A stretch of DNA of 64,000 bases. It comes from Epiperipatus broadwayi. Its lineage: Eukaryota > Onychophora > Udeonychophora > Euonychophora > Peripatidae. The translations under genes were made by a program, and so were the position numbers. The stretch lies in assembly GCA_028023455.1 (NCBI GenBank), contig JAQFVV010012530.1:1-64000 (forward strand), read 5' to 3'. The stretch's first letter is position 1. Each line of letters begins with the position of its first letter. Below are positions 36,666-47,970 of the stretch, piece after piece. Below the pieces are notes generated by a model. It searched no databases. It worked only from the letters and a program-made list of their open reading frames with translations, and was not told the DNA's origin.

Positions 36666-37382
36666 TCAACTTTCCCATAATTCTGTCATCTTAATGTTTG
36701 CTGCTTGCCTATTAATTAAATTCTGCTTGTGTTTATATATTAACATCACCTCTTTAATTTTTCTTTTATTATTATTTTTTTCAGTTTCCAATATTTTTAC
36801 ATTATTATAATCAAAATCAAAACCATATATACATGATTTATTATGGTCATAAAAAACAGAAGCTGATAAATTATCATTATTTTTAAAATTTTGTTTTGTA
36901 TTTTGAACCCTTTTAAATAACAATAAGTGCTCTTTTGTTCTTTTTTCCAATGTGCACCTCGATTCACCTATATATCCATTGCCACACCTACATGTCCATT
37001 TGTAAATGATACAATTTTTATTTGTCAATAAAATTTTATCTTTTGAATTGTTTATTAATTTATTTAATGTAGGTGGTGCATAAAATGCAATATCACATAT
37101 TCCTTTATAAATTTTCTTAATGAAACTTGCCTGTTGATTTGAAATATATGGTATTGATATCCAAAGTTTTTTACCAGAAAAATTAACATTATTATTAATA
37201 TTTTTATATTTGGAAGTACAATTTTTAACTGTATAATAAACAGATTCATAACTGTATCCAACGTTTAACAACTCATTACAATAAATTTCTATATTTTTAG
37301 TTTTATCTGATGCATATTTACAAAGGTTATCATTTCTAAATAAAAAGGATTTCAAACCTGCCATTTTATGTGACATTGGCAC
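36666..37382 (-). CDS. Penelope-like element C-terminal region with GIY-YIG endonuclease
   Basis: An open frame of 238 codons, the longest believable one in the window. The N-terminal half (to about residue 110) is the region linking RT to endonuclease. Around residues 125-150 it reads CIIYKWTCRCGNGYIGESRC followed by TLEKRTKEHL. That is the GIY-YIG nuclease signature, with the Cys-X-Cys insert, Tyr-Ile-Gly, conserved Arg and Glu-His of Penelope endonucleases. The family nicks target DNA for reverse transcription. The frame has no internal stop, so this insertion is fairly young. The RT domain (several hundred residues upstream) is missing, so it is 5'-truncated and the Met start is probably only an internal codon. 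The open frame 37064-37261 is a shadow. Confidence 0.88.
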   Translation of the reverse strand: MPMSHKMAGLKSFLFRNDNLCKYASDKTKNIEIYCNELLNVGYSYESVYYTVKNCTSKYKNINNNVNFSGKKLWISIPYISNQQASFIKKIYKGICDIAFYAPPTLNKLINNSKDKILLTNKNCIIYKWTCRCGNGYIGESRCTLEKRTKEHLLLFKRVQNTKQNFKNNDNLSASVFYDHNKSCIYGFDFDYNNVKILETEKNNNKRKIKEVMLIYKHKQNLINRQAANIKMTELWES

Positions 37383-37389
37383 TTTTGAT

Positions 37390-37564
37390 TTATATATATA
37401 TATATGGTTTTGATTTTGATTATAATAATGTAAAAATATTGGAAACTGAAAGAAATAATAATAAAAGAAAAATTAAAGAGGCGATGTTAATATATAAACA
37501 CAAGCAAAATTTAATTAATATGCAAGCAGCAAACGTTAAGATCACAGAATTATGGGAAAGTTGA
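37390..37564 (+). pseudogene. Penelope-like element, duplicate C-terminal fragment
   Basis: Reads YGFDFDYNNVKILETE, KQNLINMQAANVKITELWES in frame to its stop. It matches the last 50 or so residues of the minus-strand copy with a few changes (Met for Arg, Val for Ile). No endonuclease core is included. It is joined to the TA-repeat at its 5' side. Confidence 0.88.
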
Positions 37565-38123
37565 CATGGAATTATGGGAAAGCTGACATTATTAAAGTGA
37601 TAGTTGACAAAGCTACAAGGTAGTTGAAAGCCCTTCTAAGTTACGGTTATACATATAATTTTTATAAACTTTTAATTACTGTATTTTCAAATATTTATTT
37701 ATAAATTTGTGTATATTATTTTGAAGAAATACAGACATCGATTTGTAATATTATTATATATATATGCACTGTTTGCACAGATAATGAAGCTAGAATAAAG
37801 AAAAAATTTTAATCTATTAAAATATAAAGCTATTAAATTAAAGAGCTGAGCGCTTTCAAGAGACTACTTGCTTTAGTATGACTATTAATAAAGAGCCTTG
37901 TCCCCGAGTAGCTTGTGCATCTCTCCCCCTTCCTCCAAACCTGATGTGTGAGAAGCATGTGCAAATGATGGTTTATGCCACAGGTTCTTATGTTTGTGGT
38001 TGCATTGGTCAGTACACAGTTAGATTTGTGAGAGTGAGCATGTGCCTACAGCTTCAAACAAAATATTATGAAATATTATGAGCCCATGTCTCAAAAAAAT
38101 TAATATGATCATGGCTGTCTACC

Positions 38124-39787
38124 ATGGGTTTCATAGAATCTGTTGTAAATAAACAACACCCAATGTGTTTATTATGTCATAAAACATTATCCAATGAGGT
38201 CAATGATGCCAAGTCAATTGCGAGAACATCTTGCTACAAAGCATCCAAATGATAAAGACAAGCCCATTGAATATTTTCAGGAAATAGATAAAAATTTCAA
38301 AATCATTCAACAATTATTGTATCATTTAAGAAACAACATGCAGTGAACTAAGATGGATTAATTGCCTCTTATCGCATTTCACAATTAATTGCAAAAAGTG
38401 ATAAAAGCTATAATATTGGAGAAACTGCAATAACATCTTCTATAAAAAAAAATTATCTCAACAGTAATGCATCAAGATATACCTGAAATTTTAAAAATGT
38501 TGCCCCTAAGCAATAGCACAGTAAAGTGATGAATTGAAGAAATGCAGTTAATGTTAAAAAAACTTATAAGTATTCTCCAAAACTCTTTATTTTCCATGCA
38601 ATTGGATGACTCTACCATTGAAGATAATAATGCTTTATTGATGGCATATGTATGTTGATGGTATTCACAATAAATCTCATTACAAATACAAAAGGATTAT
38701 CTATATTTAATACTGTGAAATTATACTTTACAAAAAATAATATTTCTTTAAATAATATTATTGCATGCACTACTAATGGAGGACCAGCAATGGGAGGCTG
38801 CTATTGTTGATTTGTTTCTTATTTGAAGCAAGAAGTGCCAAATGTTTTATGTATTCATTGTGTGGTGCACAGACAACATCTTGTAGGAAAATATCTAAGT
38901 ACAAATTTCCATTCATCATTAACTATAATAATTTGAGCCATAAACAAGATCAAATCCAATGCAAAAAATGATAGAATGTTTTGACAGCTTTTCCAGGACA
39001 ATAATGAAGATTTTGTTACTTTTGCACACAGAAGTTTGGTGGCTTTCAGAGAGCACATATTTGGCTTGTTTTGTAGCATTATATGATAATCTCATACAAT
39101 ATTTTGAAAGTAATTATGGGATCAGTCTGTGTCAACAGATAAAAACAGTAAAGAATGATGCCTTTTATTTGGCAGATATTTTCAAGAGATTTAATGATGT
39201 CAGTTTGCAGCTTCAAGAAGCTAATAAAACTCTTATAGGTTGCCAAAGTATTGTGTCATTATTTATTGATAAACTTGAACTACCTTGTTATAATCTATTA
39301 AAGAGAGAATTTCATCAGTTTCCTAAATTATCATCTATAAAAGATAATGTAACTCCAGATTCAGTAACCACATCAATCAATTTAAATTGGACATGGAAAA
39401 ACAATTTGAAGATATTTTGAAATTGAAGGTGTATGACTGGATGAAAAATCCTTTTACCACAAATATTGAAGAGACTACTACAACTTTCCAAGAAGAACTG
39501 TTAGAAATTAGATATGATGAAGAAAGTAAACATAAATTCGATAGTGATGGATATGAAAACCTAGGGCAAAAGAAAAAAAAATGTCTGTCTTATATGTGAA
39601 AAATGATATTCAGTTTATTGATACTTTCCCTACCTCACATCTTGTGGAATCAGGCTTTAGTGTTGTTAATCATATTATGACCAAAGAAAGAAACCACTTG
39701 AATATTTCCAAAAGAGGAGACCTTCGTTTGTTCCTTATAAAAATTGAGCCAGATAGCCAGTATTTAGTTTCGCAGCATCAGCCTTAG
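38124..39787 (+). pseudogene. hAT transposase (ZBED5/Buster-like), broken
   Basis: From ATG 38124 the frame reads MGFIESVVNKQHPMCLLCHK, the first half of a BED-type zinc finger. After a frameshift it continues with SQLREHLATKHPNDKDKPIE and EYFQE, the finger's His pair and following linker. The core frame 38959-39420 contains HTEVWWLSESTYLACFVALY, a hallmark of this subfamily, and a Leu-rich catalytic-domain segment. Frameshifts near 39400 and 39585 lead to 39387-39599 and 39581-39787. The latter holds the hAT C-terminal dimerisation region (SHLVESGFSVVNHIMTKERN, RGDLRLFL). Early stops near 38345 also interrupt it. The gene is non-functional, at roughly the expected 550-residue length when lesions are ignored. 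The 38855-39079 minus frame is a shadow. Confidence 0.92.
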
Positions 39788-40526
39788 GGATTTCATTAAT
39801 AATTTAATTAATTAAATGTAATTTCATCAGACTTCATACTTCTATGTATACGAAGTATACATAAAAAGATAGATTTAACTACAGTAAGTTGTTTTATAAA
39901 AATTTATTCAGCCAAACTTAACGAAAATCCAACATCAAGTATTTGGTAAGCAATTATTATTATATGCTTAACTTGCTTTAACTCTGCTTTATAAATTTTA
40001 TAAAGTTACTTCCCTACTTTATAAATCACCATTACTGTGGAACCAGTGGGCAGTTAGAAAATCTTTCTACTGAGATACAAAAGTGAGCGGTGTGTATAAA
40101 AAGATTGACTACCCCTGAGCTAGAGGATACCATCTTTCTTAATATGTTTAGTTTGTCTCCTTCAAAAAAAATATAGATAATTCTACTCTTATATGGTTGA
40201 TAAAAATGGAAATAATTTTAATTAAATAATGTTGCAATTAAAATAAATTTAAACACTGTTCTAATATTTAAAAAAAATCATAATGCACTGATGTAAAAAA
40301 AGTTTCTAAAGACTCAGAATTTTTTTTACAGATACTACCATCCAATATTGGTCAGTAAATGAATATCTAAATACTTAAGCTGTTGGATAAATAAGCTTAA
40401 TATTCTGTATGAGGGATTTTTAAAGAAGACTGCCTCATGTGAGCTGTTTAAAAAACTATTTTAATTTTACGTTCAAAGGGAATTTATTGTGGAAAAAAAT
40501 TACAGATAAACATAAGTAGTTATATA

Positions 40527-40735
40527 AGATGAATAATTATAGGGGATTTGAACCCAAACCTTCAAGCTTCCTCTACTCATCCACTTCATCATATATAGCC
40601 AGTACACATGACCACATATTTCACATGAATGTAGTCATGTGTATCAGTTGTATAAGATGGAGTAGATGACTAAAGGAAGCTTGAAAATCTAGATTTAAAT
40701 CCCCTCTAATTACATCTAGTTTAAAGTACATATAC
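40527..40735. mobile_element. inverted pair of F3 tRNA-related SINEs (compact)
   Basis: The minus copy 40527-40612 and plus copy 40615-40735 touch almost directly. The left outer end is AGGGGATTTGAACCC, the complement of a GGTTCAAATCCCCT B box. The right end is TTTAAATCCCCTCTAATTAC. Both carry AGTACACATGACCACAT or its mirror ATGTAGTCATGTGT, and a GATGGAGTAGATGAC segment. Confidence 0.78.
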
Positions 40736-41372
40736 TATACTTGTATTTAAATATTACAAAGATGAATAACTGAGATAAGGAAGGAATCTGAACTAGTCCA
40801 CTTCTGAAGACAATGTCAGATATGACACCAAAAGTTTGAAATGCTCAAAGCTCTTGATAATGCCAATGTTATTGTCATACCCATGTTGACGTTAAGTCAA
40901 TCTGATCCCTCACACATAGGACCTCAGTATGTCCATTTAAATATTAAATAGTATTACATTTTAATTAATTAATTTCTATTTAAGTTTTTTGTTTTTACTC
41001 TCTACTCAGTAGACGACTTCAGGGTAAAATAAAAATAATTGCGGAAAACAAACTCTATATTATCAGAACTTTCACTACAAATGACTGCTATTAGTCAAAT
41101 GATAGTTGATCTATCTACAGTAAGAAAAAAACAGTTTTAAAAATACGTATTGATAACATTTTTTAAGCAAAAATTTACAATCAGAATAGCAAAAAATAAT
41201 ACAAACAAGCAATATTCAATAAAACATATATTACTGTATAGTCTAATACTAATACTCAAATATCCTCTTTTTTTTTTAATCATTATTTTAACGGTATCTG
41301 GTGGCCAATAGAAGAAAGAAAAAAAAATAGGTATAACATTTGTTTTATTTAAGAGCTTCTCAACAGAAAGTT

Positions 41373-41445
41373 GTTCTTGTGGTGTAGTGGTTATCACATC
41401 CGCCTAACACGCGGAAGGTCCCAGGTTCGAAACCTGGCAAGAACA
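41373..41445 (+). tRNA. tRNA-Val (anticodon AAC)
   Basis: A complete 73-nt cloverleaf. The acceptor stem GTTCTTG pairs with CAAGAAC, with discriminator A at 41445. The D arm is GTGTAGTGGTTATCAC. The anticodon stem TCCGC/GCGGA encloses loop CTAACAC with anticodon AAC at 41406-41408. The T arm is CCAGG-TTCGAAA-CCTGG. Internal Pol III promoters are visible: the A box around TAGTGGTTATC and the B box GGTTCGAAACC (41424-41434). There is no intron and no encoded CCA. Every stem pairs and the body matches the animal tRNA-Val(AAC) pattern, so it looks functional. It reads GUU valine codons, and others after A34-to-inosine editing. The overlapping minus-strand open frame 41137-41397 is not a gene. Confidence 0.98.
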
Positions 41446-41456
41446 TTTTTTTTTTT
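41446..41456 (+). terminator. Pol III terminator of tRNA-Val
   Basis: A run of 11 T residues starts immediately after the discriminator base, far above the four needed for RNA polymerase III release. Confidence 0.95.
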
Positions 41457-41979
41457 AATTTTTAAATATGGTAAGGCCATTTAGATTCTTAAAAAAAAAA
41501 AAAATCAAATGAAAAATGGGTAAGCACGTCCAACATTTGGACGTCTTTGTAATTCACAAATTTGTATGTATAGGTATTGCAAAACTAATTTCTAGAGCAA
41601 CCCCCCCCCCCTCTTATTATTTTTTATTGGTATTAGAAGTGGTTTATGTATACATGTAAATCTTTCCTTTAAATAAGATATTAAAGTGGATTTACTGGGA
41701 GAAAATGAATTACGGGTAAAAAGAAAAATCAATGAAAATTATAAAATTAAGACTTTAATAAGCATGGTAAACATGATAGCCATATTAATGTTCTAATTTA
41801 TGCTGAAATTTCGGTACCTTCTAAAGATGATCATAAATCAGTAGTTTACTTATTCTTAAGTTAATGGCCTAAGAAAAAACAAAATTCCATAGAGCGACGT
41901 ATATTTTAAAAAAATAAGAAGACAAAGTAACAAAATTTGTAAATAAATAATGCTGGTATTTTTTTTTTAATTTTAAATC
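41457..41979. other. no gene; C-run at 41600-41610
   Basis: AT-rich sequence downstream of the tRNA. It holds an A-run near 41490-41505 and a stretch of C at about 41600-41610. No feature assigned. Confidence 0.5.
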
Positions 41980-42325
41980 AAGGATCGACAAACTTTTCCT
42001 TTGAAGGGCCAATTAACAATTTTTATGAGTCTTTTCAGGCCAATAAAAAAAAAATACAGGATAATATGTAAATAAAAAACAACGCACATAAAAACGTTTA
42101 TTATCAAGAAATAAAATTACATATTTCTATATATGAGAGAAACGTAATAACAATGTTATTTTCTATTATTAGAAATTCCTGTGTTGTTAATACAAATTTG
42201 TGTTAAATTCACATCTTCAAATCCCCTTCTAATATTTTCATTTTTTTTTTTTTTTTAAATCAATTTATTCTGATGTTTCGTTGTTTTGAGTTAATGAGAA
42301 TTATATTATAGCCAATATCATCACT
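41980..42325 (+). mobile_element. hAT transposon left-end fragment
   Basis: AAGGATCGACAAACTTTTCC, then TTGAAGGGCCAATTAACAAT and TTCAGGCCAATA, resemble the common hAT terminus (CAGGGGTCGGCAAAC...AGGGCC...GGCC). The right end was not found. LINE-B sequence begins at about 42330, so the element is truncated or replaced there. Confidence 0.6.
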
Positions 42326-42327
42326 AG

Positions 42328-43196
42328 AGGCGCTATGATCAAATTACTTGAAATTGGGATGGTCAAGTTTTTATATGAGAAATGCAAAAGCAAAATGAAA
42401 ATGTTCGGTAGATTGCAGTTTATAGATAATAAAAAAATAGCCAAAATAGTATTTAATTGGGTTATGAGTAAAGGACAGGCAACAAGATGGGTGAGAAAGG
42501 CAATGCGGTATGAAGAAGGTTTGGATAAAGAATTTATATCAGTATATTTGTATAAAAGATGGGATGATTGTGTCAAGAGGATTGTTGAGTGTTATAGTGG
42601 TAAGGAATAGGATAAAAGAATAGATGCATTAATAAAAAATTGGGAGTTGGTGAGATGGAGAACTAGTATGGAGAGTAAAAGGAGTTTAAATATGTATAAA
42701 AGTTAACGGAATATTGGGTGCGAGTTAATTTGTGATAATAGCAAAGAAAATAGTTTATTGTTTAAGACTCGAAGGGGACTTTTAGCAACAAGAGAATATA
42801 CATGAAAATGGGAAAATATGAGTGATTTAGTCTACAAATTGTGTAAGGAAGGCATAGAAAATATTATACATCTGTTAATTCAATGTATATGCTTGAAAGC
42901 AGAAAGGGTACAAATAATGAAGTTATGGAAGAATAAATATGAACAAAGTGATTATACAGAAATAGGGTTATTGTTTTTTATGCTGGGTTTGGGAAAAGAT
43001 AAGGGGGATTTAGATATGAAGATCATGGAGCTGACAAAGATTATGTTGTGGAAATGGGATGGAGCAGATTATTGGAAAACTTAGAGTGGGAAATGGAAAG
43101 GGAAGGTAAAGTGGCAAACATATTTCTCTGGGCATAGTTGCTGAAAGATTTCTGACTTTGTATAAAGAGAAGTCACAGTGCATCACATCACATCAC
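42328..43196 (+). mobile_element. LINE-B 3' fragment, copy 2
   Basis: The frames 42335-42610 (KFLYEKCKSKMKMFGRLQFI, QATRWVRKAM) and 42818-43084 belong to one decayed ORF. The second carries the C-terminal knuckle (KLCKEGIENIIHLLIQCIC, a Cys/His-rich stretch) and the LLFFMLGLGKDKGDLDMK segment. It ends in GTGCATCACATCACATCAC at 43177-43196. The catalytic RT region is absent. The minus frame 42301-42576 is a shadow. Confidence 0.88.
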
Positions 43197-43866
43197 TGCA
43201 GAAAATTTGGATAAAGATTTTATGTCAATACACTTATACAAAAGGTGGGATGATTGTGTTAGGAGGATTGTTGAGTATTATAGTGGCAAAGAATGGTATA
43301 GAAAAATAGATGCATTAATAAAAAAAAGCAGCTGGAGAGATGGAAAACTAGTATGTAGAGTAAAAAGAGTCTAAATATATATAGAAGTAAACAAAATACA
43401 TAAGTTAATTTACGATATTAGCAAGGAAAGTAGTCTACTGTTTAATGCTCGAACTGGATTATTAGCAGCAAAGGGATATACACATAAATAGAGAAATATG
43501 GATGATTTAGGCTGCAAGTTATGTAAGAAAGGCATGGAAAATATTAGGTGCTAATTGAATGTAAATGCTTACAAGTAAAAAGGATACAAATAATGATGTT
43601 GTGGGAGAATAAATATAAATTAAATGTTTATACATAAAGTAGGTTTTTGGTCTTTATGCTGGGCTTGGAAAAAGATAAGGGGGATTTAGATATGAGCACC
43701 ATGGAGTGGACAAAGATGATATTGTGTAAATGGGATAGAGCAGGATAGAGAAGAATAAAAACTTAGTATGGGAATGGAATAAGGTGGCTAACAGGTTTTT
43801 CTGGGCATAGTGGCTGAGAAATTCATAACTTCGATAAAGGAGTAGCCATATCACATCATATCACTA
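43197..43866 (+). mobile_element. LINE-B 3' fragment, copy 3, directly after copy 2
   Basis: It begins at GCAGAAAATTTGGATAAAG, equivalent to 42510 in the previous copy. It runs through the decayed knuckle region (near 43510-43560) to a short ATATCACATCATATCAC tail (43849-43865). It carries more stops than copy 2. The minus frame 43654-43854 is a shadow. Confidence 0.85.
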
Positions 43867-44142
43867 AGTAGAGTTTATAAAATTGAATCATTATTTTTTA
43901 ATACTTTTATGAAATTAAATTTTCTTTCCATTATCTCATTTATCATTAATTGTCTAAAGTATTTTTAACAGCAAGCTAAGGAAAGGGCTACTGTTAGTAA
44001 AATAAAGATACCGACGTAATCCTTTTTTCTTAGCCAGCATTAGAAACGTTTTAGCAACTAATTACAAACAAAAATAAAAAAAGAGATAACATTGAATTAT
44101 AAAATGTTCTACATTTTAATAATACTTATAAACTATTTTTAA

Positions 44143-44458
<316 letters not shown>

Positions 44459-44980
44459 CATGTTATTCCTCTATTGAGGAAAACAGTATGACGACTTTTA
44501 GGTTTTTCAATATAAAAATGAAAAAATTATTTCACTTATACTGGTATAAAGAGTTTTTTACTTTCACTTTTTAGTTGCGAATATTATTTTAGAAGGAAGT
44601 TTATTCAAAAAAATATATATCTACAGATATATCAAAAAATACTACAATGAGGACTTTTCAGTAGCATCCAGTGAATTATAGTTTAGGAACATTTACAATA
44701 AAATAGGAAACAGAAAATACATCTCTCTAAAGATTAGAGCATTGATGGACAAGTGACCAATTGGCTGCGAAAACATCTGATGGGGTGAATTTTTGTCTCT
44801 TTGTTTTATTATCTTTAATTTGTTTTTAAAAATATTAAGATTTTTTGTATGACTATTGCAGAGATAAGTGCATCTTGGGTACCATAATGCATATAGTATG
44901 CATTATTTTTAATTTCTGTGAAGCAGACATTTGGAAAAGACTCCATAATTAAACTTACAGTGGCATTTTTTTTTATTATA
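44459..44980. other. AT-rich tract, no gene
   Basis: No supportable feature. Confidence 0.5.
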
Positions 44981-44984
44981 ATTT

Positions 44985-45110
44985 TTTTCATATAAGGTGA
45001 TTATTTATCTTTCAACATGTGTGTGATCAGATGGATCAGTAATATGAGATGGCACAGAGTAGTGGGTCATGTGAAAGTCTGAGTTCGAATCCCACACATA
45101 TTACATATAT
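44985..45110 (+). mobile_element. F3 tRNA-related SINE with intact B box
   Basis: Shares ATTATTTATC and TTCAACATGTGTGTGATCAG with the other F3 copies, then GGATCAGTAATATGAGATGG. It ends in GAGTTCGAATCCCACACAT, a strong Pol III B box (45080-45092). This copy has the best tRNA-like 3' half of the family. Confidence 0.75.
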
Positions 45111-45214
45111 AAAAAAACACAGGTTTAAGCCTGTGCAATGTATTAATATAAGAGAATATATTGGAGTCTATTATACTTAAAGAATACATGTTTTGATTTT
45201 CTTCTGATCTGTAG

Positions 45215-45980
45215 CATACCTCATATATAGTGTCAATGTTAAGTATGTTTCTCTTGTATCACATGTTCATTTTGAATAGAAAATCAAAAAATTTGGTCTC
45301 CAGTGTCCAATACTTAAATCTATGTATTAGCTGCTTATTATTAATGCCTAGCATTGGCAAGTCTAAGTTATAATTTGTGTTTGTGTGTAGAAGTACATAT
45401 GTATTCTAGTAGCACCATTAGTCTCATGGTAAAGTTATGTTAGGATTAGATATTGATTTAATAGGTTCTATGATTGTATGCATATATTTTGTATATGGAG
45501 GAGATTTGTCTGTAGATATTTCAAGAGTGACTTTTAAATATCGATATATTTTTGTCATGGATGAGCGAAGATTTATAGTTTTTTGTATTTTAAATACATG
45601 AATAGAATGTAATCCTAATCCATTTAGGTTGCTATGATACTGCATTTGCCTAGTGAGATGGCCACTATTTCTCTTCTTCTAAAACTTTTCTACATAATAA
45701 ATAAATCTTTGATGTAAAGGATTTGTAAAGACTCTAATCGGTATATAATAAATAATTTTTGTAATAATCAGCATATTTACAAGTGATACATTTGAGTATA
45801 GAGAAGGATATGCTTTTGAGAGGGAGGGTATTGACCATTCTCTTGCTTGTATTTGTTTGTTTTGTATTTATCTGTGTAGCCATGTAACTCACGTGAACGG
45901 GGAATCCTAAATAAGCTGTGGGTTTGTTCTGAAATACCTTTGTATGGGTTTTGACTGTATATATTATAATGGTCAATGGA
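45215..45980 (-). pseudogene. decayed coding region of unknown family
   Basis: The minus frames 45734-45976 and 45424-45645, with a frameshift between them, have protein-like composition. Examples are KVFQNKPTAYLGFPVHVSYM, LGLHSIHVFKIQKTINLRSS and LKVTLEISTDKSPPYTKYMH. They continue weakly to 45215. I recognise no catalytic motif. A mobile-element ORF is more likely than a host gene, given the surroundings and lesions. Confidence 0.35.
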
Positions 45981-46955
45981 ATCTCATAAACCTATCTGCC
46001 ATGCCAGGGCTATTTGAACCTAGAAAATTTATAAAGATGGCAGATACATAGGGTGAGTTTCAACTTTTATCAAACCAACACTGTATATTTAAAATTTCTA
46101 ATTCTTAATTTTAAAATATTAAGAAAATATATCAAATAAGTTACTGCCAAAATTTAATTCGACAAAACATTTTATTATTATGTGCACACACACATTAATA
46201 CAAAAATCATAAGATTAAATTAACTATTAAATTTATTTGATTTAAATTATATGCATATATGGTTGTACTCAAAAGATTTAATACAATTTTAATATTTTGC
46301 TAAGCATAAATGCACTACATACAATACGCATATAACTAACCTAATCCATTTTAACTGTAAATTAAAATTTCATATTTAAACCAACTTTATCTAGCTTACT
46401 GATATACCAATGTGACCAATGCAAAATGAGATTGCTAGCATAACACAATCATGCTGACAGGAATTTACACCGGTTGCAGGATAACATTAGAGAAATAATG
46501 AATCATAGTGGGAAGGAATGAGCATCTTCTCCATGATTATTAATAAATTTCACTACTGCCCAATTGGTGATATAAAATGAAATTATTTGAAATATATCTA
46601 AAAAGATGCTCTATGAATAGGGATAACAGCCTTTGTCGGCTTACTGTCCCAACCAGAGTGTAAGAAAATCAATGGCATAGGAAGTACATCTATGACCAAT
46701 GTGATGGCTACTAATTGGGCCATGCATTCAGGTGGGTATTATGCCCTGTATGCTAACATGGTACAAGAGAACAAGTATCCAATGTGCCTCCCAGATTATA
46801 TTAATATAAAACATCCATACATCTATCTATCAGCACCGATTCAACTACAAAACAATTAGCCCAAAATTAACACACCTAAACTAACATAATGTTATGAATC
46901 TATGCAGCCATTTATGCCTATTTTTGAATAATTAATTTAAATAAAATTAATGAGA
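45981..46955. other. no gene; higher-complexity patch at 46440-46800
   Basis: Mostly AT-rich. Between 46440 and 46800 base use is more even (GGATAACAGCCTTTGTCGGC, TCCCAACCAGAGTG), but no frame stays open and I found no inverted ends. Confidence 0.45.
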
Positions 46956-46989
46956 ATGAAAATGACAGTAGCAAACATATAAAAAAAAA

Positions 46990-47970
46990 TACAACTGGGT
47001 CTCGTTTTACGCGATAGATAGGTTCCTCAGAAAACATGCGCAAACGAAATCGTGCAAAAATAGACATAACTTACATTGAAAAAGGGGGGATGTGGTTTGT
47101 GATTTTTCAAAATTCGTGTAAAAGCAAAAGCACCAATGTAAAATTACTTTAAAATTTGTGCGCAAAAAAAATATAAGGAAATAAAATATGACTAATAAAA
47201 AATTTCAAATTTGAAAAAAATTGATACAAGACAAACTTTTTTTAACTATAATATTTAATTTTATTCAAAATAATATATTTTTATGCATAATTTACAGTAC
47301 AGTAATTTACATTTTTTTATGCAAGTTTTAATTATTATTGCTATTTGCCGAAAAACACGTTCATTTGTAAACTGGTAAAAAATCAAATTTTTCACAAGAG
47401 GAAATACAACTAACGCCAACTTCACACTCATGTTGTATCAATGGTTTTCTGGTAACAATGTAATTAGTAATTAATCTTTGAGATGATGATTTTATTAATT
47501 GTTTATGAAGCTCATGATATCCAGACATACAACCATTTAGCTCTCGTTGGAATTTAAGAGCACATTAATGATTAGTGTCATTAATAAGAAAATAATAATT
47601 GATTACATTCTTTTTTAAAAAGCAAAAACAGAATGTGATTTAAAATGCAAAATTAACATGCACAATGTTTGAACAAATTTACATTATCATCTTGTAAAAT
47701 TTAATGTGTGTATACATAAAATGTGGAAATCATGATTTTAATTTCATTATTGCATAAAATCTTTCTATTATGAAGCACTGAAAATATTGAAATTACTAAG
47801 ATGAAAGTTGAATTCCAATAATGTGCTATTACTTTCAATATAATGTAAGCGTGTGAAATTTATTATTTAAAGTAATAGCACATTATCGGAGGTCGACTTC
47901 CGGTGAAACATGAATCGCGTAACTTCAAAATCGTGTTAAATAAGTCTGCTTAAAAAGAGACTCGGGTGTA
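46990..47970. mobile_element. non-autonomous Tc1/mariner-superfamily (pogo-like) MITE
   Basis: Body 46992-47968, 977 bp, bounded by TA at 46990-46991 and 47969-47970. The left end CAACTGGGTCTCG and the complement of the right end, CACCCGAGTCTCT, match at 9 of 13 positions. Both ends then carry GCG-containing text (TTTTACGCGATAG left; GAAGTTACGCGATTC mirrored right). The interior has no transposase. The TA target and these termini fit pogo/Tigger-type elements. Confidence 0.75.

Larger units (their letters stand above)
36520..37709. mobile_element. Penelope-like insertion arranged as inverted repeat, inside the hAT
   Basis: Left arm 36520-36833 and right arm 37391-37709 are inverted copies. 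Both encode the same C-terminus (KILET...NNNKRKIKE, ending TELWES) plus a shared 3' untranslated region (GTTGACAAAGC, AGTTACGGTTAT). The minus-strand copy is longer (to about 37382). The plus-strand copy is cut at a TA-repeat (37390-37404). The two copies are thus head to head with 3' ends outward. Because the hAT termini enclose the block, this insertion is younger than the hAT. Confidence 0.9.
36254..40125 (+). mobile_element. hAT transposon (ZBED/Buster-like) with perfect 8-bp target duplication
   Basis: The element proper is 36262-40117. Terminal inverted repeats are CAGCGGTAGTTAACC on the left and, complementing ATTGACTACCCCTG, CAGGGGTAGTCAAT on the right. Identical 8-bp flanks AGCTAGAG (36254-36261 and 40118-40125) are the hAT-type duplication. 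Subterminal text includes ACCACCCACTAGTAG on the left and CCAGTGGGCAGTTAG on the right. Inside are a Penelope-like insertion (36520-37709) and a broken transposase (38124-39787). No other gene is present. Confidence 0.95.
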
